The position numbers and the translations under genes were made by a program. The notes under the pieces were generated by a model that worked only from the letters and a program-made list of their open reading frames with translations, did not search any database and was not told the DNA's origin. From positions 74,157,338-74,221,337 of the forward strand of contig NC_071354.1 in assembly GCF_943734655.1 (NCBI RefSeq): a DNA stretch of 64,000 nt, read 5' to 3'. Of the stretch, positions 33,230 to 43,839 are shown one piece after another; position 1 is the stretch's first letter; every line of letters begins with the position of its first letter. Source of the stretch: Sabethes cyaneus (Eukaryota; Arthropoda; Insecta; Diptera; Culicidae).

Positions 33230-33945
33230 ATTGAATATTGAGCACAATAAGAAATTATCAAGGCAAATAGCAGTCAAGGAGAAATGGTAGAATTTCATTT
33301 AGTTCTCTTGTAACTTTGTTATAGTAGAATTAAATGGAATTTTCCATCGACTTTCTCGTTGATTCCTGAATTGTACCAAGACTTGCTCAATAGTAATTGG
33401 AAATTATTCCAACCATTCACAAAGCGACCGAGTTAGAGTTATTTTCAATTTCTCAATGACGCGCATTGAAAATCAATAGTTTTCTATATTTTGAATATTT
33501 TCCAATTCGATTTTCCGATCAATTGGTGTAAAAATTTTGGAAATCTATTAAAAATTGTCTGAATCACAAGCCCATTTAAATCCCAACCCCGCAGAAGTCA
33601 CGAATGACCCAAGCTGGTTAAAGTGACTATAATAAAAAAATAAGCCGAAGCGTGAAAACGCGGTTCCACTTTGATGACGTCATTTCCAACAACCAATCAC
33701 GAAGTGAGAATTCTGGTAAAACATAGGTTCATTATTTTCAATTTTTCAATAGTTCAACATCAAGAATCCATACTTTTCTTCATTTGGGCCAATTCTTAGA
33801 AGATTTTCTAATCGATTGGTGTAGGAATATTGAAAATCGATCGGGAAACCACTAAGCTATTAGCGTTCAAAACCACTTTTCGAAAAAAAATCTTTCGGAA
33901 TGACGCCCAACCCGCTACCATCCTGAAAGGCGTAGTTCTGCGTCA
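33230..33945. mobile_element. Second copy of the GACGTAGGACTACG-ended family
   Basis: The right end near 33,923-33,940, read on the minus strand, starts TTTTTGACGCAGAACTACGC. The segment 33,690-33,900 is an inverted copy of about 55,650-55,860. A related block, CCAATTGATCGGAAAATCG on the minus strand, is repeated at about 33,490-33,530, so the element has an internal duplication. The left end is unclear. No gene is present. Confidence 0.5.
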
Positions 33946-34799
33946 AAAATTTAAGTGATTGCTCCATAAAGTAAACACACATAGTCTCAGCACATGGAGT
34001 AATAACCCGCATGTCAAATTTAAAAATTAATACTTTCAATCAGACTTCAGCTGGTAAGTATGTGGTTTAACACGGCAGTGAACGGAACACAAGTGCAACG
34101 AAACCGGTACCCGGGAATATCCATCTTTCACTCGCCTGCTGTGCAACTTGTCAAAATAACAACACGCTCTTGGCTGCCGTTTCTGTGGCGGATTTTAAAT
34201 TTTTGTTTTATTCTGCACCTTTGGGATTTCATTAGCAACTGTATTTTTTGGCATACCTCATGTCAATCAACGCAATGAAAATAAGACACAATTTCAAATG
34301 AAAGAATGAAGAAGTGGTGATTGGATGAAAATTACAAATGGGACGAACATCTTTTAGTAAAACTTTAAGTAAAGTGGTAGAAAAATACTCTTCTTTGTCG
34401 GATTAAGATTAAGTTTATAACTTTATACCTTTATACCCCGTCGGAGATTTTCACCTAGCCCCATATAGTGGAAAATACACCACACTTTATATCTCTTTCT
34501 TTGGTAAAATCATTGCAGGAAACCCGCGGTAAACATCAAACAAAGATTTCACACCATTTCCCAACAGCTACCGGTGTTTGTTACATCCATTATCTACCGG
34601 CTTTGTGCAGGTAAAGCTACAGGGACAACAAACTGAAGCTGAAGAGTACAGGGGTTGCGGTAAACGATCTTTAGAAAACATGTGATTTGAGTGCCGGAGA
34701 GCCTCTAAAAGGCGATCCATCCGACCAACAACGTTGGTGGCGCCAGCAGTCCCACCACCAAAACCACAATCAGACGGAGTGCGGTGGTGAATGAACATG
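33946..34799. other. No recognisable feature
   Basis: Mixed DNA with no gene and no defined repeat; a short minus frame near 34,570-34,798 has no domain. Confidence 0.35.
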
Positions 34800-35773
34800 T
34801 AGGGGAAATGTGTATAATGTGCCCCCCCTAAGAATAAATGGTTATATCTCCGTTATACTTCCCCAAATTAACGTTACAACTACGTGTATATGTTGGTGTT
34901 TAAGCTGACAACCAATTGCAATTGTTTATTTCATTTAGTATTGTGGAATAAACATGCTAGGAATTATTTAATAAAAGCACCTAAATGTTGTGTTTCTCGT
35001 CTGCGCGGGGTAAAATGCCCCACCTGCGGTATAATATGCCCAATACGGTAATTTGAGTATTTCTACCAGTGACAGACCAACTCTATTTTGTAGAAAGTAA
35101 AACTATTTCCTTTGTTTTGCAAAATATCGTTATTTTATGTAAAATAAACCTAGTTTCGGCCTCCTGGTGCACTTTTTCTTTTCTGCATGGGGCACATTAT
35201 ACTGCAGCTGTGGCGTTTTGTACCGGGTAGTTGAATTACCTAGAATTTGGACGTTGGCAACAAATTATTCCCACCACGGTTGCTCTACAATACTAATTGA
35301 ATTAAATAATGGCACTTGGCTTCAACTTAGATCTGTTTACCTATGTTTATAGCCACATTTGCAAGGGGGGCAAATTGCACCACCGCAAGTGGGGCATTTT
35401 GGCCTGCTTTTACTTATTTGAAAAAATATTAAATGCTAAAGCAAATCAAGCGTTTCATACCGTTATTTTTGGCAGGGATGTCTTTTTGAAGTTCACTTTA
35501 CGCAATCGAATCACAACAACCGGTTATTTACAGATTTTGACAAGAAAATAGCTTATGGAAATGACGCCAAAAGTTACATCGGAAGCTGCTCAAAAACAAA
35601 TTTATTTTAGTTTTGTTTTTACAGCATGTGACAACTGTCATACTTGCATAGTAGGCTAGTTCCATCAAATACTATGGTTTCTGGGTGGTTTTGCATTTTG
35701 ATTTCGCTTGTTTAGCGAAAAACGAAGGGGGGGCACATTGGCCAGGGGGGGCACGTTATACACAATTCCCCTA
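34800..35773. mobile_element. Element with TAGGGGAA ends and GGGGCA-type internal motifs
   Basis: The left end is TAGGGGAAATGTGTATAATG followed by a TGCCCCCCC run. The right end, read minus, is TAGGGGAATTGTGTATAACG followed by the same run, an inverted repeat of about 30 bp. Internal GGGG(T/C)A..(T/A)TGCCCC motifs recur near 35,007, 35,190, 35,365 and 35,735. No transposase is present. Flanks CATG...CATG are palindromic, so TA or CATG could be the target duplication. Confidence 0.7.
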
Positions 35774-37639
35774 CATGCAGAATGTGTTGTTCAGTTCAAA
35801 CATTCCTGCCACCAGGACGGCTCCGAACCGAAAAGGGTTCAGTTGGAAGTTGCGGTTAGCTGGCTAGGAAAGAACACGCACCAATTCAACGCCGAGATGT
35901 GAGTAATTGGAGGAGTTTGCTTCGCCCCGTTCGTTCCCGAGGTTGGTCGTCGAATCGTAATGAATAGAAATTCTTCGTACATTCTGAGGTCGACTTGCTT
36001 TTCCGCAAACCCAGCCCGTAAAATGGCATCATCAGGTTTCGGGTAGCAAATTGAATTCATTTGTTTTCATTGCTGAAAAGTTATCACATTACCGTACGGT
36101 TTCGGCTTTTGTGTTTGGAATTAACGGGATTGCAGCTTTGTTGCGATTGCTGGTTTCACTTTCGATACTTTTGTAATTGAGCGTCCTGCCGGTGGATGGG
36201 GTGGGCCGGTAGTATAGCTTTTACACAGGTGACGATTTTCGACCCAGAAGTGGTTAACTTTTAAAACGAATGTACACCCCACCCACCTCCTCCAGATACT
36301 AGACAAAATGTGTTGTAATCATGTTGTTGCTCCTATCGCAATCGTTTATTTTCCCATTTGAATTCATTATTGGTGACAATGAATTTGTCTATCTGCTTCC
36401 CTGTTTCACAGCACGGCAATCTTGTCCGAATGTGACATTTCAAGGGGGAACTTCCCTTTCGATTTTAGTGCCAGTTTTCCCCCTCGGTGAAGCAGCACTG
36501 CTCCTTTACCGTCGTTGTCGGTCGTCCACCGTCGATCAAAATAATAAATACCCTAATGTTCGAACCTGACGCAGCATCAGACCAGACGCTGGCGCTGGCT
36601 GGCAGCAACAAAACCAGGAGGGTTGACTGGGTGGTTCAAGATAAAAACCAGAACAACGAAAATCTAATAATGCATTGATCTAATCTTGGAGCGAGAATTG
36701 ACTGTCGTACTGCTTGCCGGCAGAGTTCATTTTTCGGGACGTGGAAGCTAGCTTGTATCAGTTTTCCTAATATGATTTATTCTGACGGCGAAGGGAAGTC
36801 TTCATCATCAGAGACCTGTCACCGGGAGAAATCTGACGGGAAGATAGCGAAAGGCAGATGCTTTAATTTGAAAATGATCGTCACAGTTTGATAAGAAAGC
36901 GTGTTATCAGTGAAGAAGGTATACGGTACGGGATGCTCGAAAAAATAGGTTTGTTTACAACTGGTCTGACAGTTTTCTAGTTGTCTATATTGGACGCAAA
37001 GCGTAGAAGATTTTCCTACCGATTGCACTATTGCGCAAAGCTGGCCAAAAGTCAAAAATCCAATTTCAAGTTTTTGCCATTATTATATTTTTGTATTTTT
37101 GTATGGTGGGAAACGTCAGAAAACGATCACGTTAAATGCATCTTATAGGAAATTTTCTCTACTTTTCGAAAAACTAGATGACTTTCTGCGCTTTGCTAAG
37201 GAAGGAATATCGATTTTTGGCGGGTATGTTAGAAGTGATATCTTCTAGTTACATGAATGATTTTCTCTTCCATAGGAGGAATGAAATCACTATAAAAATA
37301 GCCTTTTCAACAAAAACTTAAAAAGGTTAGTGTGTTGCATCAATTAACTTCTCCGATAAACCGATTATTTTGTGTATTCATACATGATGTATGTGTACAT
37401 ATGAGTGATGAGTATATAAACATATTGAGCAATTCCATGAAAAAGTCCTATTTAAAAATGCTCCGTGTTTGTTCAAATTTTATGTAGTTGCTTCTTTTCG
37501 GAAAATTTTAGACCCCTGACTTTTTACTTGGCGCTTAGGGTGTCTTTTCTGTTTTTTTTTTGTATTCTAGAAGGGCACTGGGTTCAAAAATGTCCCTGCG
37601 ACAGTCACGAAGATTGTCTTTTGTAGCTGGCCCCGATGA
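35774..37639. other. No gene recognised
   Basis: Short frames only. Text near 37,020-37,200 (TTTTGGCC, GAAAAACTAG) faintly resembles 48,410-48,480 and may be old transposon DNA. Confidence 0.35.
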
Positions 37640-37857
37640 AGTATTCCACCACGCACACATATAAAGATTTTTTGACATTAGCTGGGGCCCTTGCTGAGGC
37701 TGTTCGCAGTAGGAATAATATCAACAACATCAAATTCCAAACTCCCGGATGCTCTCCTCCGCTCTTTGATCCCCTCTCACTCCTACATAAACGAGCCCCA
37801 GCTAATGTTATTCTCGTTAGTGACGAAACCGCAAATTACTTCATTGCTGTACACAGT

Positions 37858-38534
37858 TTACGGATTGATCATACCCATTGATGGAGTTGAGCTAGGTTGT
37901 AAGACTGTGCCCCAATTAGGTATTACATGGTTAATAAAACCAACTACCTTCTTGGGATGAAGTTTCCATACTGAGTATGGAGTTAATAGGTAGCTTCCGA
38001 AGAAGCTGAACCTGGAAGACGCAAGAGCTCCACAGGAGCAGAGCAAGTGCGCTGAACTTTTTAGTACTAAATTGCAAAAGCGGCAAATGTCGGTTAAGAC
38101 CTTGCCAATTCTCTTTAAATAGTAAAGTGCGGGGCAATGTCCGTTGAGGAGTCCCGTGATTTTGCGCAGTTTCCTACGCGTTAAGGTAAGTAGTTTGTTA
38201 ACTACTGCAGGGTCTGGGTAGATGAACTCTTTAGCTTGTCTACAGCCCTGCTCAAGCAACAATGTAAATTTTATTGTACTCTTATGGCGGTCTTCATGAC
38301 TAATTTTGGTCCTAAATGCCTTTATAAGAGTGTAATAAAACCCAAAATGTTACTTGGGTGCGTTTCATACCAACTGGATGCTATTTCTAGCATTTCCCAG
38401 GTCAGGAATTCGCTTTTGACAACGGATATGGAGGTGCCCAAAAACGGTTCGGGACCAATGAACTGATGAGCAGATCCTTGTCTCGCTAGGCTGTCGGCAA
38501 GCTCATTGCCCTCGATTCCGCAATGTTTTTTCAC
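37858..38534 (-). pseudogene. RNase H C-terminal half and tail of the RNase H-type element
   Basis: KHCGIEGNELADSLARQGS holds the final conserved box of the RNase H fold (GNELAD). After a shift, LRKITGLLNGHCPALYYLKR and DICRFCNLVLKSSAHLLCSC follow; the cysteine-rich CRFC...HLLC motif is common at the C-terminus of such elements. Confidence 0.82.
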
Positions 38535-38964
38535 CTAGCAACCTAGCAATGTATACGAAATAACACAATTAAAGGAATACCAAACTTAATTAAGGAGACA
38601 TTAGCGCAACTATTGGTACAACATAATTGAATCGGAAAATTCATTTTTTCTTAATAAAGCTTCTCGTACAACGAATGCAGTTGTCTTGTCTTGTGACAAA
38701 TACCTTGTGTTTGATAAATTTATATCCCACAAGCATTAATTGAAGCATATGCCTCAATAAACAAGAAAAAAGAAGTTACAATGTGCTTAGCTGCGCGACT
38801 AATGGAGCATCTACCCTACTTGAAATAAAGGCAATTTTAAATAATATACAGCACGCTCAACATATCATTACAATGAGCTGAATGTTGTTGATGAAACAAA
38901 ACGTTGTACAATGCAACTTGATAGAAATTTAAGCAAGAATTTCACAAATTCTGAAGGTTTCTAA
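38535..38964. other. Unassigned segment between retroelement and pogo-type element
   Basis: AT-rich DNA. CGCGACTAATGGAGCATCTA then CCCTACT near 38,800 resembles transposon end sequence, but no partner was found. Confidence 0.3.
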
Positions 38965-39285
38965 AATTCTATTTTGGACCACCTATGTTTTATTTTGGAC
39001 CGTTAATATAACATATTTTGGCCCACCTTACATTTCCTTAGGGAAACATATTTTGGACTGAGTTTGGAATATAATTTGCACTATTCGTTTGCGCACATTA
39101 ACTATTGAGTGGTCGCGTGTATATAATGTAATAAAATATTTCTTCAAATTCATATTTCCAATTCTACTTGGATTGAACTATTCTAAACAGAACCAGCCGT
39201 TCAATTTTGGTAGTAATGAAAAGTGTTCGGTTTATTTAATCCCAAAAGTGATAAAAAAAGTTTTGTTTTATTTTATTTGATTAAT

Positions 39286-39852
39286 TTATTCAGGACCAAG
39301 ATTAACACTTGATTCGTCGCCGTTCAAGACACACCTAGTCGTTCGAAGAATTTCATGTAGACTATCCTCCCCTAAAATGCTTAGAACATTCCGGAACCAC
39401 TTCCGTATATCTTGTTCTACGACGTTGACACTCGTGTTTGTGACATCGTCTGGTTTTCGAATGAAAAGCTTCTCACGCTGGTTGAGAAAACTTTTAAACC
39501 ATCCATCAGCTGCAAAAGGATAAAGTAAGTTTAATTAATTTAAAAAATTGAATTTTGTTTCCATATCTGACCAGCCGGTTCTAAAACTTCCCCTGTCTGG
39601 ATTCTGTTGAATTTGGTAACTTTGGCATTTGGTAACTGGAAACCTTTTCCGGGCCATTTTGCAAATCAATCTCACCAAATCTATTTCCTCTTCAGCTCCG
39701 AGGGCAGTCGGTGGCCCGGTTCTTCACTGGTTTTCACACTGTTTTCTCACACAGAAGTTTATTGTAGAGCGAGGGACATTGTTGCGGCAACACTTGCTTA
39801 TATTTGCCTTTGTATAGGACTTCTGCTGCAGAGGTTTTTTCAATTTCGCCAT
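39286..39852 (-). pseudogene. Pogo/CENP-B-like transposase relic, two exon remnants
   Basis: The minus strand starts MAKLKKPLQQKSYTKANISK; after a stop it gives RTGPPTALGAEEEIDLVRLI and ARKRFPVTK. After a likely intron (acceptor TTATCCTTTTGCAG, ending 39,510) it reads GWFKSFLNQREKLFIRKPDD, VVEQDIRKWFRNVLSIL and VLNGDESSVNLGPE then a stop. RTGPPT..EEE..LV..I and the GWF..FL..R pattern are the psq/CENP-B-type DNA-binding region of pogo transposases; NGDES holds the first catalytic Asp. The rest of the DDE domain is absent. Confidence 0.78.
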
Positions 39853-40259
39853 CTAGAATTAAAAAGAACAATTTCATATATAGTATATAAGAAAAAATTA
39901 AAGAAAATATTAGCTGGGATTATCAAACTACTTGTAGTCTGCTCACGATACAACTGATGAAGAGTAAACAAAGGACTGTCAAAACTGGTTAGGGGTATGG
40001 CGAAAATATATTTTCTCTAGAATATGCCAACATATTTTCGTCATACTTCGAATTGCTGTTTTAACACTTTTTAGCGCTTGTTCGAGCATGAAAATTGTTT
40101 TTACTGGATTTTATTGATGTAAAAAAATTAATTGCATGTTAAAAATATGTACACATTAGTTATAACAAATCTTTAAAGTTGGTTCCAATTATCGATTTCC
40201 TATTGATATTGTACTGATTCAGTGACGAGTCTGAAACTGCCGGGATTCATTTTAAATTT
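39853..40259. other. Part of the pogo-type element, no gene
   Basis: AT-rich DNA upstream (minus sense) of the transposase relic. No other feature. Confidence 0.35.
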
Positions 40260-41000
40260 AGGGATCATTCAATAATGACGTCCATTGCTTATGGGTGGGA
40301 GGGGGTGTCAATTTTGTGACAGGTTGTGATAAAGGGGGGGAAGGAGGTGTCTAGGCAAATGTGACATCCGCCGAAAAAAAAATGCATTTTCATCAAAAGA
40401 CAGCAAAAATATCTTTCTCAGTCTTTCATCACTCATCGATTTATTTCGATTTTCGAACTTATTGTTCCAGCTGACGGCGCTTGAAAGTCAGGCACAATTT
40501 GTCAATGTTAACTAGATAGATCACGCGTTACATTGAAGGATATGTGTTGTGTAAATCAATTTCAGTTTACCTAATTGCAATCAAAGTTTCTAGCTTTTTA
40601 CTAAATATGGGATAGTCACGATATAGTGAAACCTGCTTCGCCGACGGAGATTGAAGCTTGTTTTGAAGCGGAGCCGTGCTACTTCAATTGAAACCAAAGC
40701 TTCATTTCTTCAATGATTTGTAACAATTTGTAATTGAATGTAGTTAGAGCCCTTGTTTGCAGTTATTATTTTTTATTAATTGTTATTTTCTACATTTTTT
40801 TTAATCACTAACTCTTAAAAGGCTAAGCTATTTTTATAAACCACTTTTTACTTTCAACACCCTTTTCATTTTTGTTTTGAGTTTGTGTGACGTCCAAAGG
40901 GGGGGCGGGGGTTGAGTTTTGTGACACAATCGGACAAAGGGGGGGGGGGGGGGGGTCCAAAAAGCAGAAATTTGGTGGACGTCATATTTGAATCGTCTCT
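40260..41000. mobile_element. MITE with AGGGATCATTCAATAATGACG ends
   Basis: The left end AGGGATCATTCAATAATGAC and the right end read minus, AGAGACGATTCAAATATGAC, form imperfect inverted repeats ending in GTCC. Long G runs (40,338; 40,939) lie next to each end. The GGGA(C/T)CATTCAT-type end is frequent in mosquito MITEs. It lies within the pogo-type element. Confidence 0.6.
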
Positions 41001-41160
41001 TACCACCTTAAAATGAAACAATTTACCGAAAGCAAAGAACCTAAAACACTTTGGAGTAGTCAATCTTGGTATAACTTTCTTAATATACGTATGGGTTATT
41101 AAGTTTATGTGATAAAATGTACAAAATACTACCAGGTGGTCCAAAATACCTCCGTTACCC

Positions 41161-41403
41161 TATTGCATATACTTCCGCTTGGAACACGGTGGGCCATTTG
41201 CCCAGTGGAAGAGCTTCCATTATTCCGGGTCCGTTGACTCCAGAACCTGTGCAAGTCCCAATTTTTGATCCATCTGTAAAGAAGCAGATTGTACCGGATG
41301 GAAGAACAGGCCCTCCATTGCTCCATACAGCGCGATCAGTAACAATTACACTGTACGGAACATCCATGTTAGGCCGTGCCTCCGTCCAGTCAGAGATTAT
41401 CGT
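41161..41403 (-). pseudogene. RNase H N-terminal half of the RNase H-type element
   Basis: The frame resumes with DWTEARPNMDVPYSVIV and holds CFFTDGSKIGTCTGSGVNGP (first catalytic Asp in TDGS) and VFQAEVYAIG (catalytic Glu in AE). It ends at the TA of the pogo-type element. Confidence 0.85.
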
Positions 41404-42724
41404 TAGGGGAAGACGGGGTAAGACGGCCACCCTAAGCGAATAAATTGCTAGCCTAAAATGTGTACGAAAATTCACATTTTCTTGTTCCACACATGGAAAA
41501 GCATTCATTTATCTACCATTAAAAATTATATAAAGAATTAATTAGTTTATTTTCCGTGATTTTTCATCAATTTTCGAAACGACTAAAAATTACTCGGGGT
41601 AAGACTAAAACCAGGCGGGGTAAGAAGGACCACCAAAGGGGTAAGACGGACCATGGCGGAGTAAGGCGGATTGTGGCAGATTTGAAGGTTTCTTTGAGTT
41701 GTAAACACAATTTCAATATTATTAATTAAGTAAGAACAAGTTCTTCAGGGGTTTTTAGGTACATGCTAAAAGAAGGTATAGTTTAATTTAGACACCTGCT
41801 AAAAGAAGGAACTTTACTACTAGTTCAATTTTGAAAATAAGAGTAGACGTTATTTTACTCCACTGGTTTTTATTTACTCTTTTTTTGGCGTTATTTTTGT
41901 TGATTTGTCAGCAGGACGTTTACTCTTCGAATACCATTAACTTTAGGTGAAGGTAAAGAAGGCAACGTTAAGTGAATTGGAATCATCGAATTTTGATTCC
42001 GTTAGATCCAAATTTACATTGATTGTGTTATTCGAATGGCACCTTTTGGCTTCTTTTGACATGGGAGGCTCTGTGTTAGACAGGATGATCTCACATTCAG
42101 GGATAATTTTTATTACAGGTGTACTCTATTTCGAAAAAGACACTGATAAAACCTGCAAGTCGTAAACGAAATGCGTATTTGTCAGAATAATAAAATAGTT
42201 AGTCAAATTTAACAGGAAAAAGGTTGGTTTTTTCATTCAATGTTTTTAAAATCTATTAACACACTAAACAGAAGAACTTTAGGCAATTATGAGCACTATG
42301 ACGTATGGCCCTTTTACCCCGTGAAAAATGGCCCGTCTTACCCCTAGTTAACAATTTACATTATTTTGCTTTTATCTCTCAATCCGTACTATTTTATTTA
42401 CCTTTTCCGCCACACACAGAACAAGAATTGCCCAATTAAAGTCAGTGGTAAGAGAAACGACAAAATACATAGCTTTTTTTGCTGAATAACCTTAAATTTG
42501 TTGCTGCTGAAATTACATCGCATGAAGACACTGCGAACGAAAAGTTTGTTTTGATTCTACTTTTGGCGTTGGATACGGCCGAGTGCCACAGGTTGTCTCG
42601 AAAGTGTTTAGATAGTCTAATAAACAAAACATACTGGGGCATTTGTAGAAAATTTAAGGATTTCTTGACGAAATCGATGTGGTCCCTCTTACCCCGCCGG
42701 GCCTTCTTACCCCTTGTTCCCCTA
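41404..42724. mobile_element. Element with TAGGGGAA ends and GGGGTAAGACGG motifs, inside a retrotransposon
   Basis: The left end is TAGGGGAAGACGGGGTAAGA and the right end read minus is TAGGGGAACAAGGGGTAAGA. Subterminal copies of GGGGTAAGA(C/A)GG lie at about 41,599, 41,617 and 41,639 and, inverted, near 42,315, 42,335 and 42,690. It splits the reading frame of a minus-strand retroelement cleanly, which fixes its limits. There is no transposase. The ends resemble those of the element at 34,800. Confidence 0.75.
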
Positions 42725-43310
42725 CTAGGGTTGATAGTTTGAACGTTAGTACGCGAAGGTGACCAATTTGATCCCCCTCAAGTATGTTACGACACCTCTG
42801 CAACCTTAGCGCACCGAGTTCGGCTTCCTTCTTCACATGAAGATGTAAAGGTAGCAAGCATAATATTGTCTCCACGGCTGCAGTTGGTGTAGTGCGCATG
42901 GCGCTGGTCACCGACAAACATGCCAGGCGTTGAACTTTGTTTAGCTTGGCCTACGCTGTCACTTCATTCACCTTTGGCCACCATACAAGAGCGGCATAAG
43001 TTAGCCTAGGCCGTGCAATAGTAGTATATGACCAAAGGGCTAGTTGAGGTTTTAGTCCCCAAGTTTTGCCAAACAGTGAACTGTATTCCCAGATGGTTGT
43101 AGTTGCATTTTTGACAGCATAGTCTAGGTGAGCGGTCCAGTTCAGTTTATGATCCAGAATAATACCCAGATGTTTAACTTCATTGCTGAAGCTTAGTCTG
43201 ATTCCATTCAGTGTATGGAGAGTAAGAGTATGTCTCCTCCGCCTAGACTTTCCACACTCGCTTTTGGCGAACTCGGGATCAGCGATTGAAGGTTTCCTCC
43301 AGCTCTTCAT
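42725..43310 (-). pseudogene. RT C-terminal part of the RNase H-type element
   Basis: The frame reads EVKHLGIILDHKLNWTAHLD, then ATTTIWEYSSLFGKTWGLKP, RPRLTYAALVWWPKVNEVTA, then (after a stop) SVTSAMRTTPTAAVETILCL and LPLHLHVKKEAELGALRLQR. This is the thumb and connection between RT and RNase H. It stops at FKLSTLV where the TAGGGGAA-ended element begins. Confidence 0.85.
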
Positions 43311-43839
43311 CTTTCGGTCGACTTATTGCGCTCGATTCCGAAGAATCACGCGCAATGGAGTCCTTCGACTCCATTGGTTCCGGCTTTGGAAGGCAGCCGG
43401 TTCCTTGAAGTGTTGAAATTTGTTAGTGGTAGTTTGGGCATGCGTTTATTTGTTTATCTATTATTGTTAAAATTATTTGCTTATTATTGTTAACTAGCTG
43501 ACCCGACAAACTTCGTATTGCCACAAATTAACCTGTGTTGTACATAAATCATGAATCTCGGATGATCTTTGTCACAATCTCGAGTTTTGCAAGCCCCCCA
43601 GTGGGCGGCGCTTCCGACGGCGGGTCACCGGCAACACTCGCGACCGTCTCGTCCTGAATGATCTAGTGTTACTATAGATAGTTTTTGTGGTCTTGTATTG
43701 ACTAATGTTTTATGGAAGAGTCTCGAATTTCTCGAGTTCGATTAGTTTTTGAGTTTCACAAAAATTTCTGTTTTATTTGTATGAGAGTCTCACCACAGAG
43801 GTGAGAGGTCTCTAACTATCGTAAAATGAATTCAAGACT

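Larger units (their letters stand above)
38965..41160 (-). mobile_element. Pogo-type DNA transposon, degenerate
   Basis: The right end (41,160) reads minus TAGGGTAACGGAGGTATTTT then GGACCACC, next to a TA. At the left, the motif TATTTTGGACC or a close variant occurs four times between 38,968 and 39,060, but the terminal GGGTAAC is lost. Between them lies a broken transposase with pogo-like features, and a younger MITE occupies 40,260-41,000. The ends match the 129 bp foldback at 1,601. Confidence 0.72.
37640..43310 (-). mobile_element. RNase H-type non-LTR retrotransposon, split by two DNA transposons
   Basis: Three minus-strand blocks belong to one element. RT C-terminus: 43,310-42,725. RNase H start: 41,403-41,161. 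RNase H end and tail: 38,534 to about 37,860. The gaps are filled by the TAGGGGAA-ended element and by the pogo-type element. About 120 residues of RNase H are missing at the second gap. The type is in the I/R1/LOA range, inferred from the RNase H and the KTWGLKP motif. Dead by many lesions. Confidence 0.8.
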
